This document shows positions 35,304-47,468 of a stretch of DNA of 64,000 nucleotides, in pieces. How positions within the stretch are numbered: position 1 is the stretch's first letter; every line of letters starts with the position of its first letter. The notes beneath the pieces were generated by a model, which saw nothing but the letters and a program-made list of their open reading frames with translations, did no database searches and had not been told where the DNA came from. The stretch covers positions 19,071 to 83,070 of the forward strand of contig VXIS01000216.1 of NCBI GenBank assembly GCA_008704415.1, in the 5' to 3' direction. The stretch is from Sphaerosporella brunnea. Taxonomy: Eukaryota > Ascomycota > Pezizomycetes > Pezizales > Pyronemataceae. The translations under genes and the position numbers were made by a program.

Positions 35304-38300
35304 TGTTATGGTTGTATGTATAGGGTACGTGAAATACGGTCTCTGAACGGTCTCGGGGTGTGTGCAGGGCAGTAGTTGACTGTTGACTTGACTGAACCCG
35401 CTCGACACTTATGGCAGCTTCAATTGAATCACGTCATCGAACATGACGCAAGTTTTAATAATTTCCTACGGCTCGGGGCCCGATGTGGTGCGGCGAGTAG
35501 GTGGGACTAGGTAGTCCGGTACCATATTGATCAGGGTCCGGCCGCGCGTGTCGGGCAGCCTGGGGCCGGGGCAGGTAGATTTTGGCTTCACAATACTAAG
35601 CATCAACAGCTCCGCTCCCGAGGCCGCAGAGAATCTACCTGGTTCGTTCGGAGGTAAAATCTAGTCGAAACCTCTAACGGCTGTTTAGTACGATCTTTGA
35701 CGTCCGGCGACCCGCCAGATACCGGCGCCGGTCCGGCGGGTGTCTGTTAGCTGCGGAGTTATCGAAAGATGCTCGCCGCACGCCGATCTGATAATCATCG
35801 GGCCGGATTGAGCTCTACGGCGACAAGGTTTCATGTTCTTGCCGTCGATGTTCGCATCCGCGTCTGTTGATCCGGGCAGTTTGAACAAAACTCGGTGAGT
35901 GATCGTTGGTGCTCTGACAGGCGGTTGCTGATTACAAATCGAGCTGTCCACAACCAACAAGCGCGGGGTTGGAGCTTAAGAAAGCTCGGAGATCTTGACA
36001 AAGCCGCCAGAGTTTAATAGCGGGATCCGCCTGGCTAGCTGGCATTTAAGACCACAGCTCGGATGACAGGTCATCATCGAATCCACCTGCTACCTAATAT
36101 TTACCTACTCGCCCATAAGTATAAGCACAATAAACGCCGAAGGCCATTGATGGATTAAGTAACGAAGTTCACCAAAGTTCGGAGCAGATACATGCATGTC
36201 ACGATTCGACTTGCTTTGAAATGCTCCACCCAGCTTTGACAATTTTGCCGGGCACTCGTCCCGGAAGCGCCTGCAACAGTTGCGTAGGCCGGCCTATCAA
36301 CTACGGCCAAAAAGCAGGAGTGCCCTTGGTCCATGGGGCATTTCCGCAATAGATACAGGCTAACACCGCAGCCACTCTCCGCATTTCGCATCTCCCTCCG
36401 ACCGGTCCAGATGATCGGTGACGAGTGCTGCGAGGAGAAAACAGATGCAAGGAATGAGTTTGTATGAATTCTGTGACTTGGTAGTGAGTTGCGGGTTGCG
36501 AATACGCGCTCTCGCGCTCGGAAGATCTTCAACCCTTCTTGGAATCTTCCGGTCGGGTCTCACTTGCAGTCGCCAGCCAATCGCACCGAAGCGCGGACCG
36601 GCAAGTTCCCGGCGCAGTGGAAGCGCCCCTTCGGTGCCTCAAGATGAGACATACAAAGTCCGGAGTTCCAACCAATAGGTGGGTTTCGCAACTCCGTGCA
36701 ACAAGACTGTTACCGTCGCAACGCCGCTAGCATGATTGTTGTTGACCTTTTGTTCGACAGCTTGAGATCTCCGAACTAGGTAATTACGTCGAAGAACTGA
36801 ACAACAAGCCAAAAAGCGATGGAAACAGGTGAAGCAAATTCAAGAACAACAGACTTCTTGTTCGACGACGTTGTCGCAGACAAGATCCACCAAAAAGTGT
36901 CGTGCAACAAGGCTGGCCGAACACTTGTTGCACGGCGTCGCAAAACCCACCTAATGGGGTTTCCCATGGCATCTACCGTGTGTAGCCCGAGCGCGCTAGA
37001 CAGGACTCAGTACTGTTCTAGAAGCATCATAGCGGCTCACTGGAGGACCCCTTCGCCCTATGAAGCTGCTGAAACCGCCATCACGGCTGCATGGTGCTGT
37101 GAAACCTCATTGCAGGGTGAAATTGCTCGGGATTTATCGGTAACAAGAAACAGGCAGTATTCGGTCTTTTCCGGTGCGGGCCGGTCGGAATCCTCTGGAT
37201 ATACCGTCGGGTCCGGTCCTTGGTAAGGCTAATTGGCACCTCCTCTGCTGCCTTCTGGCGCCCGCCATGGAGTGAGGTGTTTGCCAGTCAGGGGCGTGAG
37301 GGGGGGGGGGGGGGGACTTGCTCTTATTGAAACTAGCGAGCGATTTTGAGCTTTACTGAAGGTGCTATGCGCCCCCTCGAGGATAGAGGGTTTAATAGCA
37401 CAGACTTATACTGTAGTCTCCGTTTATTGTCCGGCCGAATGATTCACATGCAGTTTGAACAGGTTCTGGTAGTGCATACGCTACGAGAGACGGGGCTGCA
37501 CAAGATCGTCGCAGAGTAATTTAAACGGTCCTATATTGTTTTTTATGCACGCACATCGCATCACTTAACCTGAATTGAGCCCAGCAGATCATGGTGGTGA
37601 GAATTTTCAACATTAGACTGGGGACGAAAAGAATCTTCCCTGTCTATTCCCTTGTGGAGAGCAGCCACCACATGGCCACCCGATGTGGAGTCCCGCACAT
37701 AAAACCCTTGAGTGAGTTCTAAGGCTGAACGCCCACTCTTTAGCTACCTCATAGTGCATGCTGCTAAACGTCCTGATCCGTTGCTGAGTGAGAACTTAGA
37801 AGAAGAAACAAAACGAGAGTGACACAGATTCAGATCTTACAGGTGGAGCCGCTTATTCAGGTAACACCACAACGGCTCAACCGGGGTTGAAGAACAACTG
37901 CGGTCGTCTAGAAGTTTGCCTAGTTCGTCGTTTAATTTAACTACTCAAGTGGGCGAGCCGTTTGGAATTAGAGATGTCAAAATACAGTCCGATGTGTACT
38001 CTATTGTAACGATACAGGGCGAGGCTGTGCACAAGGGTCTTCACCAGCCACAACACCTTTTGGAGTTGAGCCACAGCGACAAAATCTCAGCTTCTTATCC
38101 CCACCAAACCATCGCAACAACTCTGCTTTTGTGTTTTGGAGGCCGCTGGCAAGCTCCCCTGCGCTCCTCCCCCTTTCTGAGCCACAGAACCAACCGCACC
38201 CTAATGGCTTGGCATTTATCAATACTGTCACGACCGAGCCTTTACAGTTACAATTCGTGACAATACACTACGTGGCGCCGAATACATTATTGATTAAAAC

Positions 38301-40368
38301 AAAAAATACAGTACGTGGCGATACTGTATCATGACATCCCTATGTTTTATGTATGAGGAGCAGTTTCCGCTGGACGCAGACGCGACTAGGTACCTGCATA
38401 GAGAAGATGCCTTTGCCTATTCAGTTGTGTCCATAGCATTGTACTCGAGTAGATAGGCTGTTCGGACAAGAAAAGCCTCGTCGGAAGCGAGTTGCCATCA
38501 CCAGACACTCTAAACGCAGACCATAAAGGTACACATGGCTACTTCCGATGGTTCTTCGAATCTTCCTCTCTTTCACATACCAAAGTCCCTTAGCTTTTAA
38601 GCAGGGGGGGGCAACCACCTTATACCTCCACTCATCAAGGCTAGTTGAAAGAGCCTCTTAGTTGAAACTTGAAACTAGGTTTTTTCTTATTCGGACTTAT
38701 CCCCGTTAGCATTACCGACCAAATAGTCAAAAACGCGTCACATAACGAGTCAGCCCAGCTGGATTCTTTGCCTATTGAGAACGTCTAGGATAAACAGCCG
38801 ATCGTCCCTCTAGAACTGACAAACTAGGGTTTGAACGTTCACAACGATCGTGAAGCAGGTAGCTCCGCCGTTTCAAATATCCAAGAAATTCTCTTATTTC
38901 AGCGGTCTGCAAACGATCGTGTATCACGACCCAATGGGGCCAGGTCCGGAAGACGTTGTGGGCAGCTCCGCTCCGATGCTTCCGTGCTCGGAACAGCGGA
39001 AATATATGCATCGGCTCTAACGTCGCGGGACCACGTTTGCATATGCTTCTCGGTGAGTCGGTAAAAAATTTTGTTTCCACCCATCCTGGTCGTGAAGCCG
39101 CCGCATCCAACGAAGGTCCGAGAAACAATCAGAGTCCTCGCTGGCATGTGCAGTTGTGATCTAGAAGCCCTGTGGTGCATCGCAGTCAGAATCGAATGGT
39201 TACTCGTCCACGTTTCCATATGTACGGCGGAGAGCCCACGCTTTTGCTTCAAGCCTCGGCTTGATTGGAGACAGACGCCCTCAGATGACCTGGTAACGTC
39301 CAACCTTTTAGCCAGTGTGGTTTTTCCGGCAACGCCCGCATTCAAGCGAGCTATAAAAGCAACGAATCACATCGTTTTATAAGCACTTTGAAGGCGGGAG
39401 CGTGGAGGCGCGGTGCAGAAGCGAGAGATAGCTGGAGATGATACATAGTTGAAGGAAATGGTGGGGGTGGAAAACGCGACGGCAAGCCGACCCAGGATAT
39501 GGGTAACTAACTCCACCTATTCCCGCGAGCAATAATATCTATCTAGCGCCGAGCTGCATTTCCTTGGTGAGCCCCTTCAACGGGTACCATTTTTTCCGGA
39601 ATGTTTACGGTTGCTCCTTCCGACACTGGTCGTTGATCCAGAAAGAGTGAGAAAATCCTGCAAAGGCTTTCACCGACGGAATTAGGCTTCGATTTTTCCC
39701 TATCGGTGCCAGGCGGTTGAACGCGGGTGTAATATGCAGATTATTGTAAGAAAGGTGGAAATAGGATAGTGGTAATCTTAAAGGAAGTGTGTGCGAAGTA
39801 AATAAGCAAATCGCCATCAGTTGTGCGTGGCTCGACGTCGGCCGCAGCTCACCGACGACGGGAAGCAAATCGGTATACCCTGCGAGTCCCAGATCGAGAA
39901 CACAACGCTAGCGCGACATGGGGGGACTTCTAAACCACACCACCACTATCACTCCAGCTCCTCTCCTCATAACTACGCCCCAGGATCTGAGCGTTGTACT
40001 TGACAGGCCATCAGGGGCTTTTTCCTGTGAACCAAAGCTGCACATGAAAAAGCCCTGCATGATTCTAGGTCACAACCTTGGGCTGCCGGACCTTGCAAGT
40101 TGAAGTTCTTCTTCTATTTGAATCGGTACTAACAAGTGGGATTGAAAAAGCCTCCGTGCACCTTACTCGCGCCTCTGTTCATAAAAATGGGGGGCATCCT
40201 CCTCGAAATCGTGCTTGTTATTCGAAGGAGGTTCACCGCTGACGACTCTCTCTTCACATATTGGAAAAATCTAAACTTTGGTTAACCTACTCTTATAAAT
40301 ATCCTTTTTCCTCCCTTCACCTCGACCCACCGAACAACGCAACATATATTCCTCGTGACAACAACAGC
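35304..40368. other. 5-kb gene-poor region with a MITE and a G16 run
   Basis: No supported gene. It holds the MITE at 36676-36953 and a G run at 37300-37315. Frames around 38772-39345 (minus) are up to 148 codons but lack domains beyond a chance P-loop-like string. The last 80 nt before 40369 contain a TATAAA at 40294-40299, which may serve the monooxygenase. Confidence 0.45.
36676..36953. mobile_element. 278-bp MITE with ~30-bp terminal inverted repeats
   Basis: The left end starts TAGGTGGGTTTCGCAACTCC and continues GTGCAACAAG. The reverse complement of the right end starts TAGGTGGGTTTTGCGACGCC and continues GTGCAACAAG. The arms match at 27 of 30 positions. Both ends carry TA, consistent with a TA target duplication. 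There is no coding potential and only one copy is seen in the window. Confidence 0.75.
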
Positions 40369-42134
40369 ATGGCGGCACCAATTGCCAGCTATCCGAAGAC
40401 CAATATCAAGGTCGTCATCGTAGGAGCGGGTTTCGGCGGACTTACCGCTGCTGTAGAGTCAAAACTCAAAGGGCACGACGTTGTTGTCCTCGAGAAGACG
40501 CCCAAGTGGGAGCAGTTGGGAGATATCATATCTATCAGTGAGTGCAGTCATCACCCAGCTCAGCAGAATACAGATTGACAGTATCCAGGCCCCAACGCGG
40601 GCCAGGTGATTTCAAGATGGGACCGCACCCTGGTCGCAAACCGTCTTGACGCCCTTTGTATGCATCACAAACATTTCAGGATCCATACACACACTGGTGA
40701 ATGGGTTCTTGATCAGCCCAAGCTTCCTCCAAGCAAAGAGAAACCGATGTATAACGGCCACCGTGCTGAGTTTCACCGGGTTATCTATGAATATGCCGTG
40801 TCCTTAGGCATCCCCATTCACTTGGGCAAGCGCATCGCCTCGTATCACGAAGATGACAAGGAGTGCAAGGCCTGGGTTGTGACGGACGAAGGAGAGATTT
40901 TCAAAGGCGACGTCGTAGTCGGAGCCGACGGTGTCCGAAGCAGAGCGAGGAAATTGGTTCTCGGCTATGACGACAAACCTCAGAGCTCTGGATATGCCGT
41001 GTATCGGGCCTGGTTCAATGCGGAGGATGCAGGGATTCACAACGACCCCTTGACGAGGGAATTTGTTGCCAATGGTGACACCCACACCGGCTGTAAGTTG
41101 CCGTGCCTTCCTTGCCTTCTACAGATGCATAGTCTAACAAACGGTATACAGGGCTTGGCCCCGATGTTCACTTTCTGGTCGCCACGTGCAAAGGAGGTAA
41201 AGAGCTATCGTGGGTCTGTACCCATAAGGTGAGATCTCAATTCCTGCGGTGGAGCTGTCTGTCAGGCGGCTTCAATGGCATGAGATGATCTTCAGAGAAA
41301 CAGGCTAACAGCTGGGGGTGACAGGATGATTTGGATATCGAAGAATCATGGAGCAATCCAGGCAAAATGGACGATGTCCTTCGCATTCTGGATGGATGGG
41401 ACCCCAGATGCCGCGCAATTGTAAGTTCTCCCGAGCAATTCTCCAAGCCGGTACATCTCTTGGCAAACGAGCCGTTTTATCAAATATGTTATCGAGTTGT
41501 CAATAATTAATTACCCCAGCCCACCGTAACCCGCTCACCGCTTTCCATATGCTAACGGAACGGGTACAACCAGGTGTCAAGAACCCCCTCTTGTGTCGAT
41601 TGGAAACTGGTGCACCGCGATCCTTTGCCCACTTGGATTACACCCTCCGGACGCATGTGCTTACTAGGCGACGCGGCACACCCCTTCCTACCCACAAGTA
41701 TCCAAGGCTGCTCGCAGGCCATTGAAGACGCATGCGTACTTGCTACGTGCCTCGCCCTCTCGCACGCAGACCCTTCCATCTCAGAGCGCCAAACAGTTCC
41801 GACGGCATTACGGACTTACCAACGCCTGCGGTACGAGCGGGTGAAGGAAGCACAGAAGGGGGGCGAAAAGGTGCGCGACATGTGGCACAAGGCGGATTGG
41901 AGCAAAGTTAGACAGAACCCCGATCAGATCAAGCTGCCTCGAGCGGACTGGTTGCTCAAGCACGACTGCGAGAGGTTCGCGCGGCGGCTGTGGTCTAAGG
42001 CAAGTGTCGAAGGAGTGGAGCTTAAGAGGGAGTGGCTGGCAGCGGGACCCGAGAGCGATGAGCTCTTACAGACAGCGCTGCCCCCGACCCCGGTAGCTAC
42101 GCCGACCGAGGAGTTCGAGAGAAGGTTGGAATAA
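40369..42134 (+). CDS. FAD-dependent aromatic-ring-type monooxygenase
   Basis: Five exons: 40369-40537, 40589-41092, 41152-41228, 41325-41420 and 41574-42134. Introns are 51, 59, 96 and 153 nt; the last is unusually long for this locus. The product is 468 residues. The dinucleotide-binding GxGxxG is GAGFGG at 19-24, the DG motif is VVGADGVRSRAR, and the second FAD motif is CLLGDAAHPFLP. All three hallmarks of class A flavoprotein monooxygenases (salicylate hydroxylase group) are present. It uses NAD(P)H and O2 to hydroxylate or decarboxylate an aromatic substrate, which cannot be named from sequence. No signal peptide is seen. TATAAA lies 70 nt upstream of the ATG. No partner enzymes of a pathway are adjacent. 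Confidence 0.9.
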
Positions 42135-45100
42135 CTCCCCTTCCTCCTCGAAAACTGCGTTATTTGGCGTTTTGGTGTTGCTGGTTGTTTTTATGGTATT
42201 TCTGCTAGGCAGAAAACGGGTACCACTGTTAGAGTGCTAGGGTCACTACTGTATATAAACCGTATTTTGTGTTGTGGTTGGGGTTTATGTGGCTAGACTC
42301 ATAGATGATACAAGACTTTCATGGAATAGATAGAGCATGGCCGAATAGAACATTTTACAAGATTCGTTGTCCTGCAATGCCGCTCCAAACGCTCGAAGTT
42401 GATATTTCTATTGATGCAGACAATCATAATCAACAATGCGGCAGTTAATCTAAAGTAAGGCTTCCTATTCTTCTCTCTCCGGCGAGGCAGTGTGGTCATA
42501 TTCACAGTTCTAGATCAAATGGCACAAAGATGTACATATTGGCCAATTGGTTGTGTCTGTCGGAATGGAATAGCTGCGGTACTGATGGCCAGGAGACGGG
42601 ACATGGAAGGTTCGATGTTTGCAAATTTGTTGGGAAAGGTAAGCCGCTTGGTTGTTTGGCCTCGAACATTTTACCACCTGGCCATATACAGCTCTGTTTG
42701 CAATGTTGAGGGAGGATGCTATTGCACGCCTCTGTAAGCAGCACAGTCACCAAGTTGTGGGTCACAATTTGGGTGGGCGCGAGCGTCATGAAAAACATGT
42801 GATTGGAAGCCAATCTGGCGGTTTGGATGCATGTTGTTTCCCACCAATTATCTCGCGAACTTGACACCACCCAAACAACGCGACAAATCAGGTCCTCACG
42901 ATCCGAATGCAGAATCGGTGCACCTTCAGGGACCAGGGCTCATACCTGCACCGGGTTTAGTCAAACTGTAAGATCACCTCTCGATTTGGCGGTGAGGCTT
43001 CAGAAAGTGGGTACCAGAAGGACATTACCGGCACTCTCGATCCGGCTGGGCACGCGTCAAAATATCAACTAATAAGCGCCCACGCACCCCACTGGCCAGC
43101 ACTTGACTCGGTGGTATTTAGAATTCGGCTGCGGTTGATGTCCGGAACAAGCACGTTAATCGAAGATCCCGTGCAGAGCCAACGGAGGGCTGCCGTGACG
43201 GTTTCAGCACCGATGTATGTATGGTTTCGGCCTGACGAATCAACCTCGTGGTGTGTTGCTGTCCAACCCTAACCCTTTTGTTTTGCTTCTTGCGATATCA
43301 CTCTTGTCGAAGCTGGCATGCAGTGGCTGGAAGCATTACATACATATTTCTCCCCCCTCAGAAAGTGGGGGGGGGGGGGGGGTTTGAATTTTCCCCCAGG
43401 CAGCAGCATCCCCCAATCAGTCTGCTCCGGTAATGGAAGCAATGGTTTCTGCATGCTCGTGACAAATCTCAAGTCCGCTTTCGAAGTTTCCCCTGGCCAG
43501 TAGAGAATGGGCGCAACACCCTTCAGAGTCGTATGCAGGCAGGTACGATACGAGTACAAGATCCCAGTACCCAGCTCCTTTCGAACTTGCAGTCCGCTAT
43601 TTCACCAAAAACAGCGTTGTGCGCTGATCTCGTGGGTGTGCCTTTCCGGTGAAAAGTCGCATGCGCAATCGCGATGTTATCCGCAGCTCTGGTTTTTGAT
43701 ATCCGTCTAAGTGCACTTTGATAGGCGACTGACATCAGCACTTCGGGGGGGGGGGGGGGCAATTGTCGTTACAACGCCCAATAGACGTGCAACTACGCGA
43801 CACAATAACCGCGGCTGCTGACGGATGTGGCTTGAGCGCCGGTGACGAGGCCAGAACCACTGTGTACCGATACACACGTGGGGGGGCACTGCGACAGTAG
43901 AGGGAATGTATTATGTACTTGATACTGCATTCTGGTTTTGAAAAATGCTGCAAAACAAAAAAAAAAAAAGGGTCAAGCATTGATGCTTCCTGCGGGCCAT
44001 AGGCACGAGGACAATTCATCCCATCATTACATGATCTGCGCCCACCAATCGAGTCCTGCGGCCCGCCTGCAGGACTCACGAACATGCAGCGCGGGGTGCC
44101 AACGTTTCGATGGATCAACGGGAGTACATACCCTAACGCCAATGCAGGTCATTTTTTTGGGAATTTCTTTTTCTTTTTTTTTTTCTTTTTTCTTTCTTTC
44201 TGCCTATATTTACCCGTCATCATCAGCACCGGCCCCGAACTCTTAAAAACAAAAACAAAAGCGGAGAAGCAGACATGAGGAGGCGTGGCATTGCATCAAT
44301 GGTTGATAATGCGCCGATGTGTAACCATGCTTTTCATGACGATGTTTCGATGAGATGACGGAGTAGATGAAAGGGAAAAAAAAAAAACAATTGAACCTGC
44401 TGCCCCGCGATGGGGCGATAAAAGCGCGCCAAGACTGCGGCTGGTGCGTCATTGTCTGTGAAGTTTTGTGTCTCCCGCTTTTGATCCAGAGTTCAGTCTG
44501 GACCTGCACAACTCAGTATGGTGTCGACTGGTTTTGAGGTGTGCGTCTGCCAGTAGCGTTGTGAACTCGGCCTTCAGACTCACATACCACTAGATTTGCT
44601 TCTCAAAGCGCTGCGGATTCGATACCTGCTGCCGTTCCAGGATAGAAAATATTGCGATCGACTTGTTTGCGATCCGGAAAAAGTGTTTTGCATAATGGTC
44701 TACCATCTTCCACCATGCCGGCTCAAAGCTTTGATGTACGCCTTCCAGTGTTTTCAAGCCTGGCTGTCCGGCGTCTTAACAAATATAATCATACGGTCAA
44801 TCCCTAGATTCAATGGTTCCGCTAGCTTTTATATTGGGACGAAGCCGGTTGACCAACGCTACACTCCAGCGGGAGGAAAAAAGGCGGAGTGCATGGTCTT
44901 GGGGGGGGGGGGGTTTATCGACGATAATCTGCCGACTTGATTGCAATCAGGAGCTGTACTATTCTGGGTACAAAAAGTGCCATGTAGTGAAGTAGTCACC
45001 AAGCCATTCTTAACGCCGGACGGCTTGATCTCCCCGCTTTGACGGCTCTTACAGCGGGAAAGAAAGCGACTGGACTGTCCATATCCATCAGGATTCACCT

Positions 45101-45402
45101 GATGCGGAGATTTCATGCTGGGCAACCGGACGGCTGAGAAAGTGCAAGGCTTTAGAAAGTTGATGATGCTGTTGGGGGGGGGGGGAGGGGGGTTTAAGAT
45201 TGGGTTGAAGCTCTCACCTGTTGCGCCATACCTCTTGCTCTCGGTTTTTCTATCTCATCAGCACTCCTCCTGTATGTATGAACGGCAACCAAACCAGCCG
45301 TAAATTTCATCATGAGCAGCTTCGCACGAAATTTTGAGCTTGTGGCTTGGCGCCGAGACGAGAGGTCTGAGGCTGCAGCTTTTCGGCGCAGCCTTTCTGT
45401 GC

Positions 45403-45635
45403 TATGGTGCAGGCGGCCTTAAACCGACCCGTCGGCGGTGGTGGAGACGGCAACGACTGTTTATAATAAACTGATCACCACGTGAGAACTCTGGGGAAAC
45501 AGCCCTCCCGTCCCCTAAATAAGATGCGCTCTGTAAGACTGAGGTGCTGGCTTCCACCAGTCGCGCAATCTTGTGATGTTATTGAAGTCGGGGAAATTTT
45601 GAGCGACAGGTTGGTTTAAGGCCACCTGCACCATA
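45403..45635. mobile_element. 233-bp MITE, copy 2 of 2
   Basis: Same length and ends as 17621-17853. The terminal repeats here are nearly perfect: TATGGTGCAGGCGGCCTTAA at left; the right end's reverse complement is TATGGTGCAGGTGGCCTTAA. Most of the ~7 differences between copies are transitions. No ORF is present. Confidence 0.85.
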
Positions 45636-45714
45636 CCTTTATACTGCCATGTTCTGTGTTGTCGTTCTGTACTGCATATACGTACTGCGCGCTGTCTGTG
45701 CTGGGGTGTAGCAT

Positions 45715-45794
45715 GTCATTTGGTTAATTATCCTGTCATTTGGTTGATTATCCTGTCATCTGGTTGATTATCCTATCATTTGATTAATTATCAC
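45715..45794. repeat. Tandem repeat, 4 x 20 nt
   Basis: Four units of GTCATTTGGTTGATTATCCT with single-base changes (GATTAT/AATTAT; CATTTG/CATCTG). The array begins 80 nt after the MITE. No function is evident. Confidence 0.8.
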
Positions 45795-46085
45795 TGCCTA
45801 TCCAGGAGCGCCCCCCCCGCAGTAGAAGATCTGAACTACATCGGGTCCGGAAGGGCCGACAAAATTTCTAATCCAAAACCCACAAAAACCTCGTGAAACG
45901 GATCTCACGGTGATAACGGTGTTACTTCGCGGGGTTAACGTTAGCCAGCCATTACGTATGTATGATAGCAATCATCATGGGGGTACTTTCACCTTTTAAA
46001 GGGTTCCCTTCTCTTTTGCACAAACAAGCAAAGCAAACGCCCTCTCGGAATTCTGACTGCACAGACAATCCGTATCGAACCGATA

Positions 46086-47468
46086 ATGACGGGAGTTCAA
46101 TACGTCAAGTTAGTGATCCCCGAGCGAAGTTCGAGCAACGAAAACTGGTTAGCTATGCTATGTACCTCGAAACTAACGCGCTCCCTCGTAGCTTGGGTAG
46201 ATCCGGCCTCAAGATCTCGAAGATCGTGGTGGGGTGTATGAGCTATGGCAACTCTCAGGTACACTGCAGTTTCCGGCCCGTCCTATAGCAGTATTGTGTG
46301 TGTGTGTGTGTGTTTTTTTTTTAACACCCCTCCCCCCGACACAGTGGCAAAAATGGGTTCTCGACGAAGACAAAGCTCTTCCGCTGCTCAAAGCAGCATA
46401 CGACAAGGGCTTGAACACCTGGGATACCGCAGACTTGTAAGCCTCAGCGCTTTGCGTCGCTTTCCCAGAGCTGACCTGTACCTGCAGCTACAGCGACGGC
46501 CAATCGGAGGTCGTTGTCGGCAAGGCCATCAAAGAATACAGCATCCCGCGAGAACAGCTCGTCATCCTCAGCAAGTGTTACTTCACTTGGGACAGCGAAG
46601 CCGGCACCGTCGCTGCGAACGACAACAAAAAATGGGTGAACCGCTGTGGGCTTTCCAGGAAGCATATCCTCGATGCGGTCGACCGGAGTGTCGAGCGGTT
46701 GGGCACTTACATCGACGTCCTTCAGATCCACAGACTCGACCGGGAGACGCCGATGGAGGAAATCATGAAAGCGCTGGACGATGTGGTGAAGTCGGGGAAA
46801 GTGCGATATATCGGCGCATCTTCCATGTATGCCTGGGAGTTCCAGGCGCTCCAAAACATCGCCGAGAGGAATGGCTGGACGAAGTTTATCTCCATGCAGA
46901 ACTACCTGAACCTCCTTGTTTGTTGGCCTGATTGATAGAACGGCCTTTTTTTTTTTTTGCCGTTTTTTTTGCCGTTTTTTTTTTTTTCAAGCTAATCGTA
47001 TCTACAGTACCGCGAAGAAGAACGTGAGATGATCCCGTACTGCAAGGCTACCGGTGTTGGCCTTATCCCATGGGTAAGAAAGAACACTTCTCTCGGCCCC
47101 GAGGAACATACAATTAATCATCTCCGCAGTCTCCGCTTGCCCGCGGTGTCCTCACTCGTCCGATCGGCGCAGCTCCCACAACCAGAGAAGAGGTCGACCG
47201 AACGCTGAAGGGCCACTACCGTAGTCGGGAGAGCGAGGCAGACAACGCGATCGTTACTCGCGTCGAGGAGATCGCCAAGAAGCGTGGGGTCAGCATGGCT
47301 ACCGTGGGCATGGCTTGGGTGATGAAGCAGGGAGCATGTCCCATTGTCGGCATGAGCTCCGAGGAACGTATGGACGAGGCGATTGCGGCCATCGACTTCG
47401 AGCTCAGCGACGAGGAGGCGAGATATCTGGAAGAGCCTTACCTTCCAAAGTTCGTCATGGGAATCTAA
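46086..47468 (+). CDS. Aldo/keto reductase
   Basis: Six exons: 46086-46108, 46192-46258, 46345-46436, 46488-46917, 47008-47073 and 47130-47468. Introns are 51-90 nt and the product is 338 residues. The tiny first exon (23 nt) gives MTGVQYV and splices with a clear AACTAACG branch site to [20 protein letters not shown]. Further motifs are [17 protein letters not shown] (Asp and Tyr of the catalytic tetrad), VILSKCYF (Lys), and [11 protein letters not shown] (His). [15 protein letters not shown] is the loop after the sixth strand. It is most like the yeast YPL088W/aryl-alcohol-dehydrogenase group: NADPH-dependent reduction of aldehydes or ketones in the cytosol. Introns 2 and 4 carry (GT)n and long T tracts. 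No linked pathway genes are seen. Confidence 0.9.

Larger units (their letters stand above)
42135..46085. other. 4-kb gene-poor region with G runs, a MITE and a tandem repeat
   Basis: No supported gene. It holds four G homopolymers (43367-43382, 43745-43759, 44901-44913 and 45174-45185), the MITE at 45403-45635 and the tandem repeat at 45715-45794. A telomere-type CCCTAACCC occurs near 43267-43276. Confidence 0.45.

Noticed and set aside
38899..39345. Minus-strand 148-codon frame starting with a P-loop-like AGVAGKTTLAKRL, suggesting an NB-ARC/NACHT ATPase fragment
   Set aside because: Only this string resembles a Walker A motif. No Walker B, no further domain and no splice continuation were found, and the rest of the frame has no protein-like pattern.
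40369..47468. Possible secondary-metabolite cluster (monooxygenase plus aldo/keto reductase plus oxidoreductase)
   Set aside because: The genes are 4-5 kb apart, separated by MITEs and empty DNA, with no synthase, transporter or pathway regulator between them.
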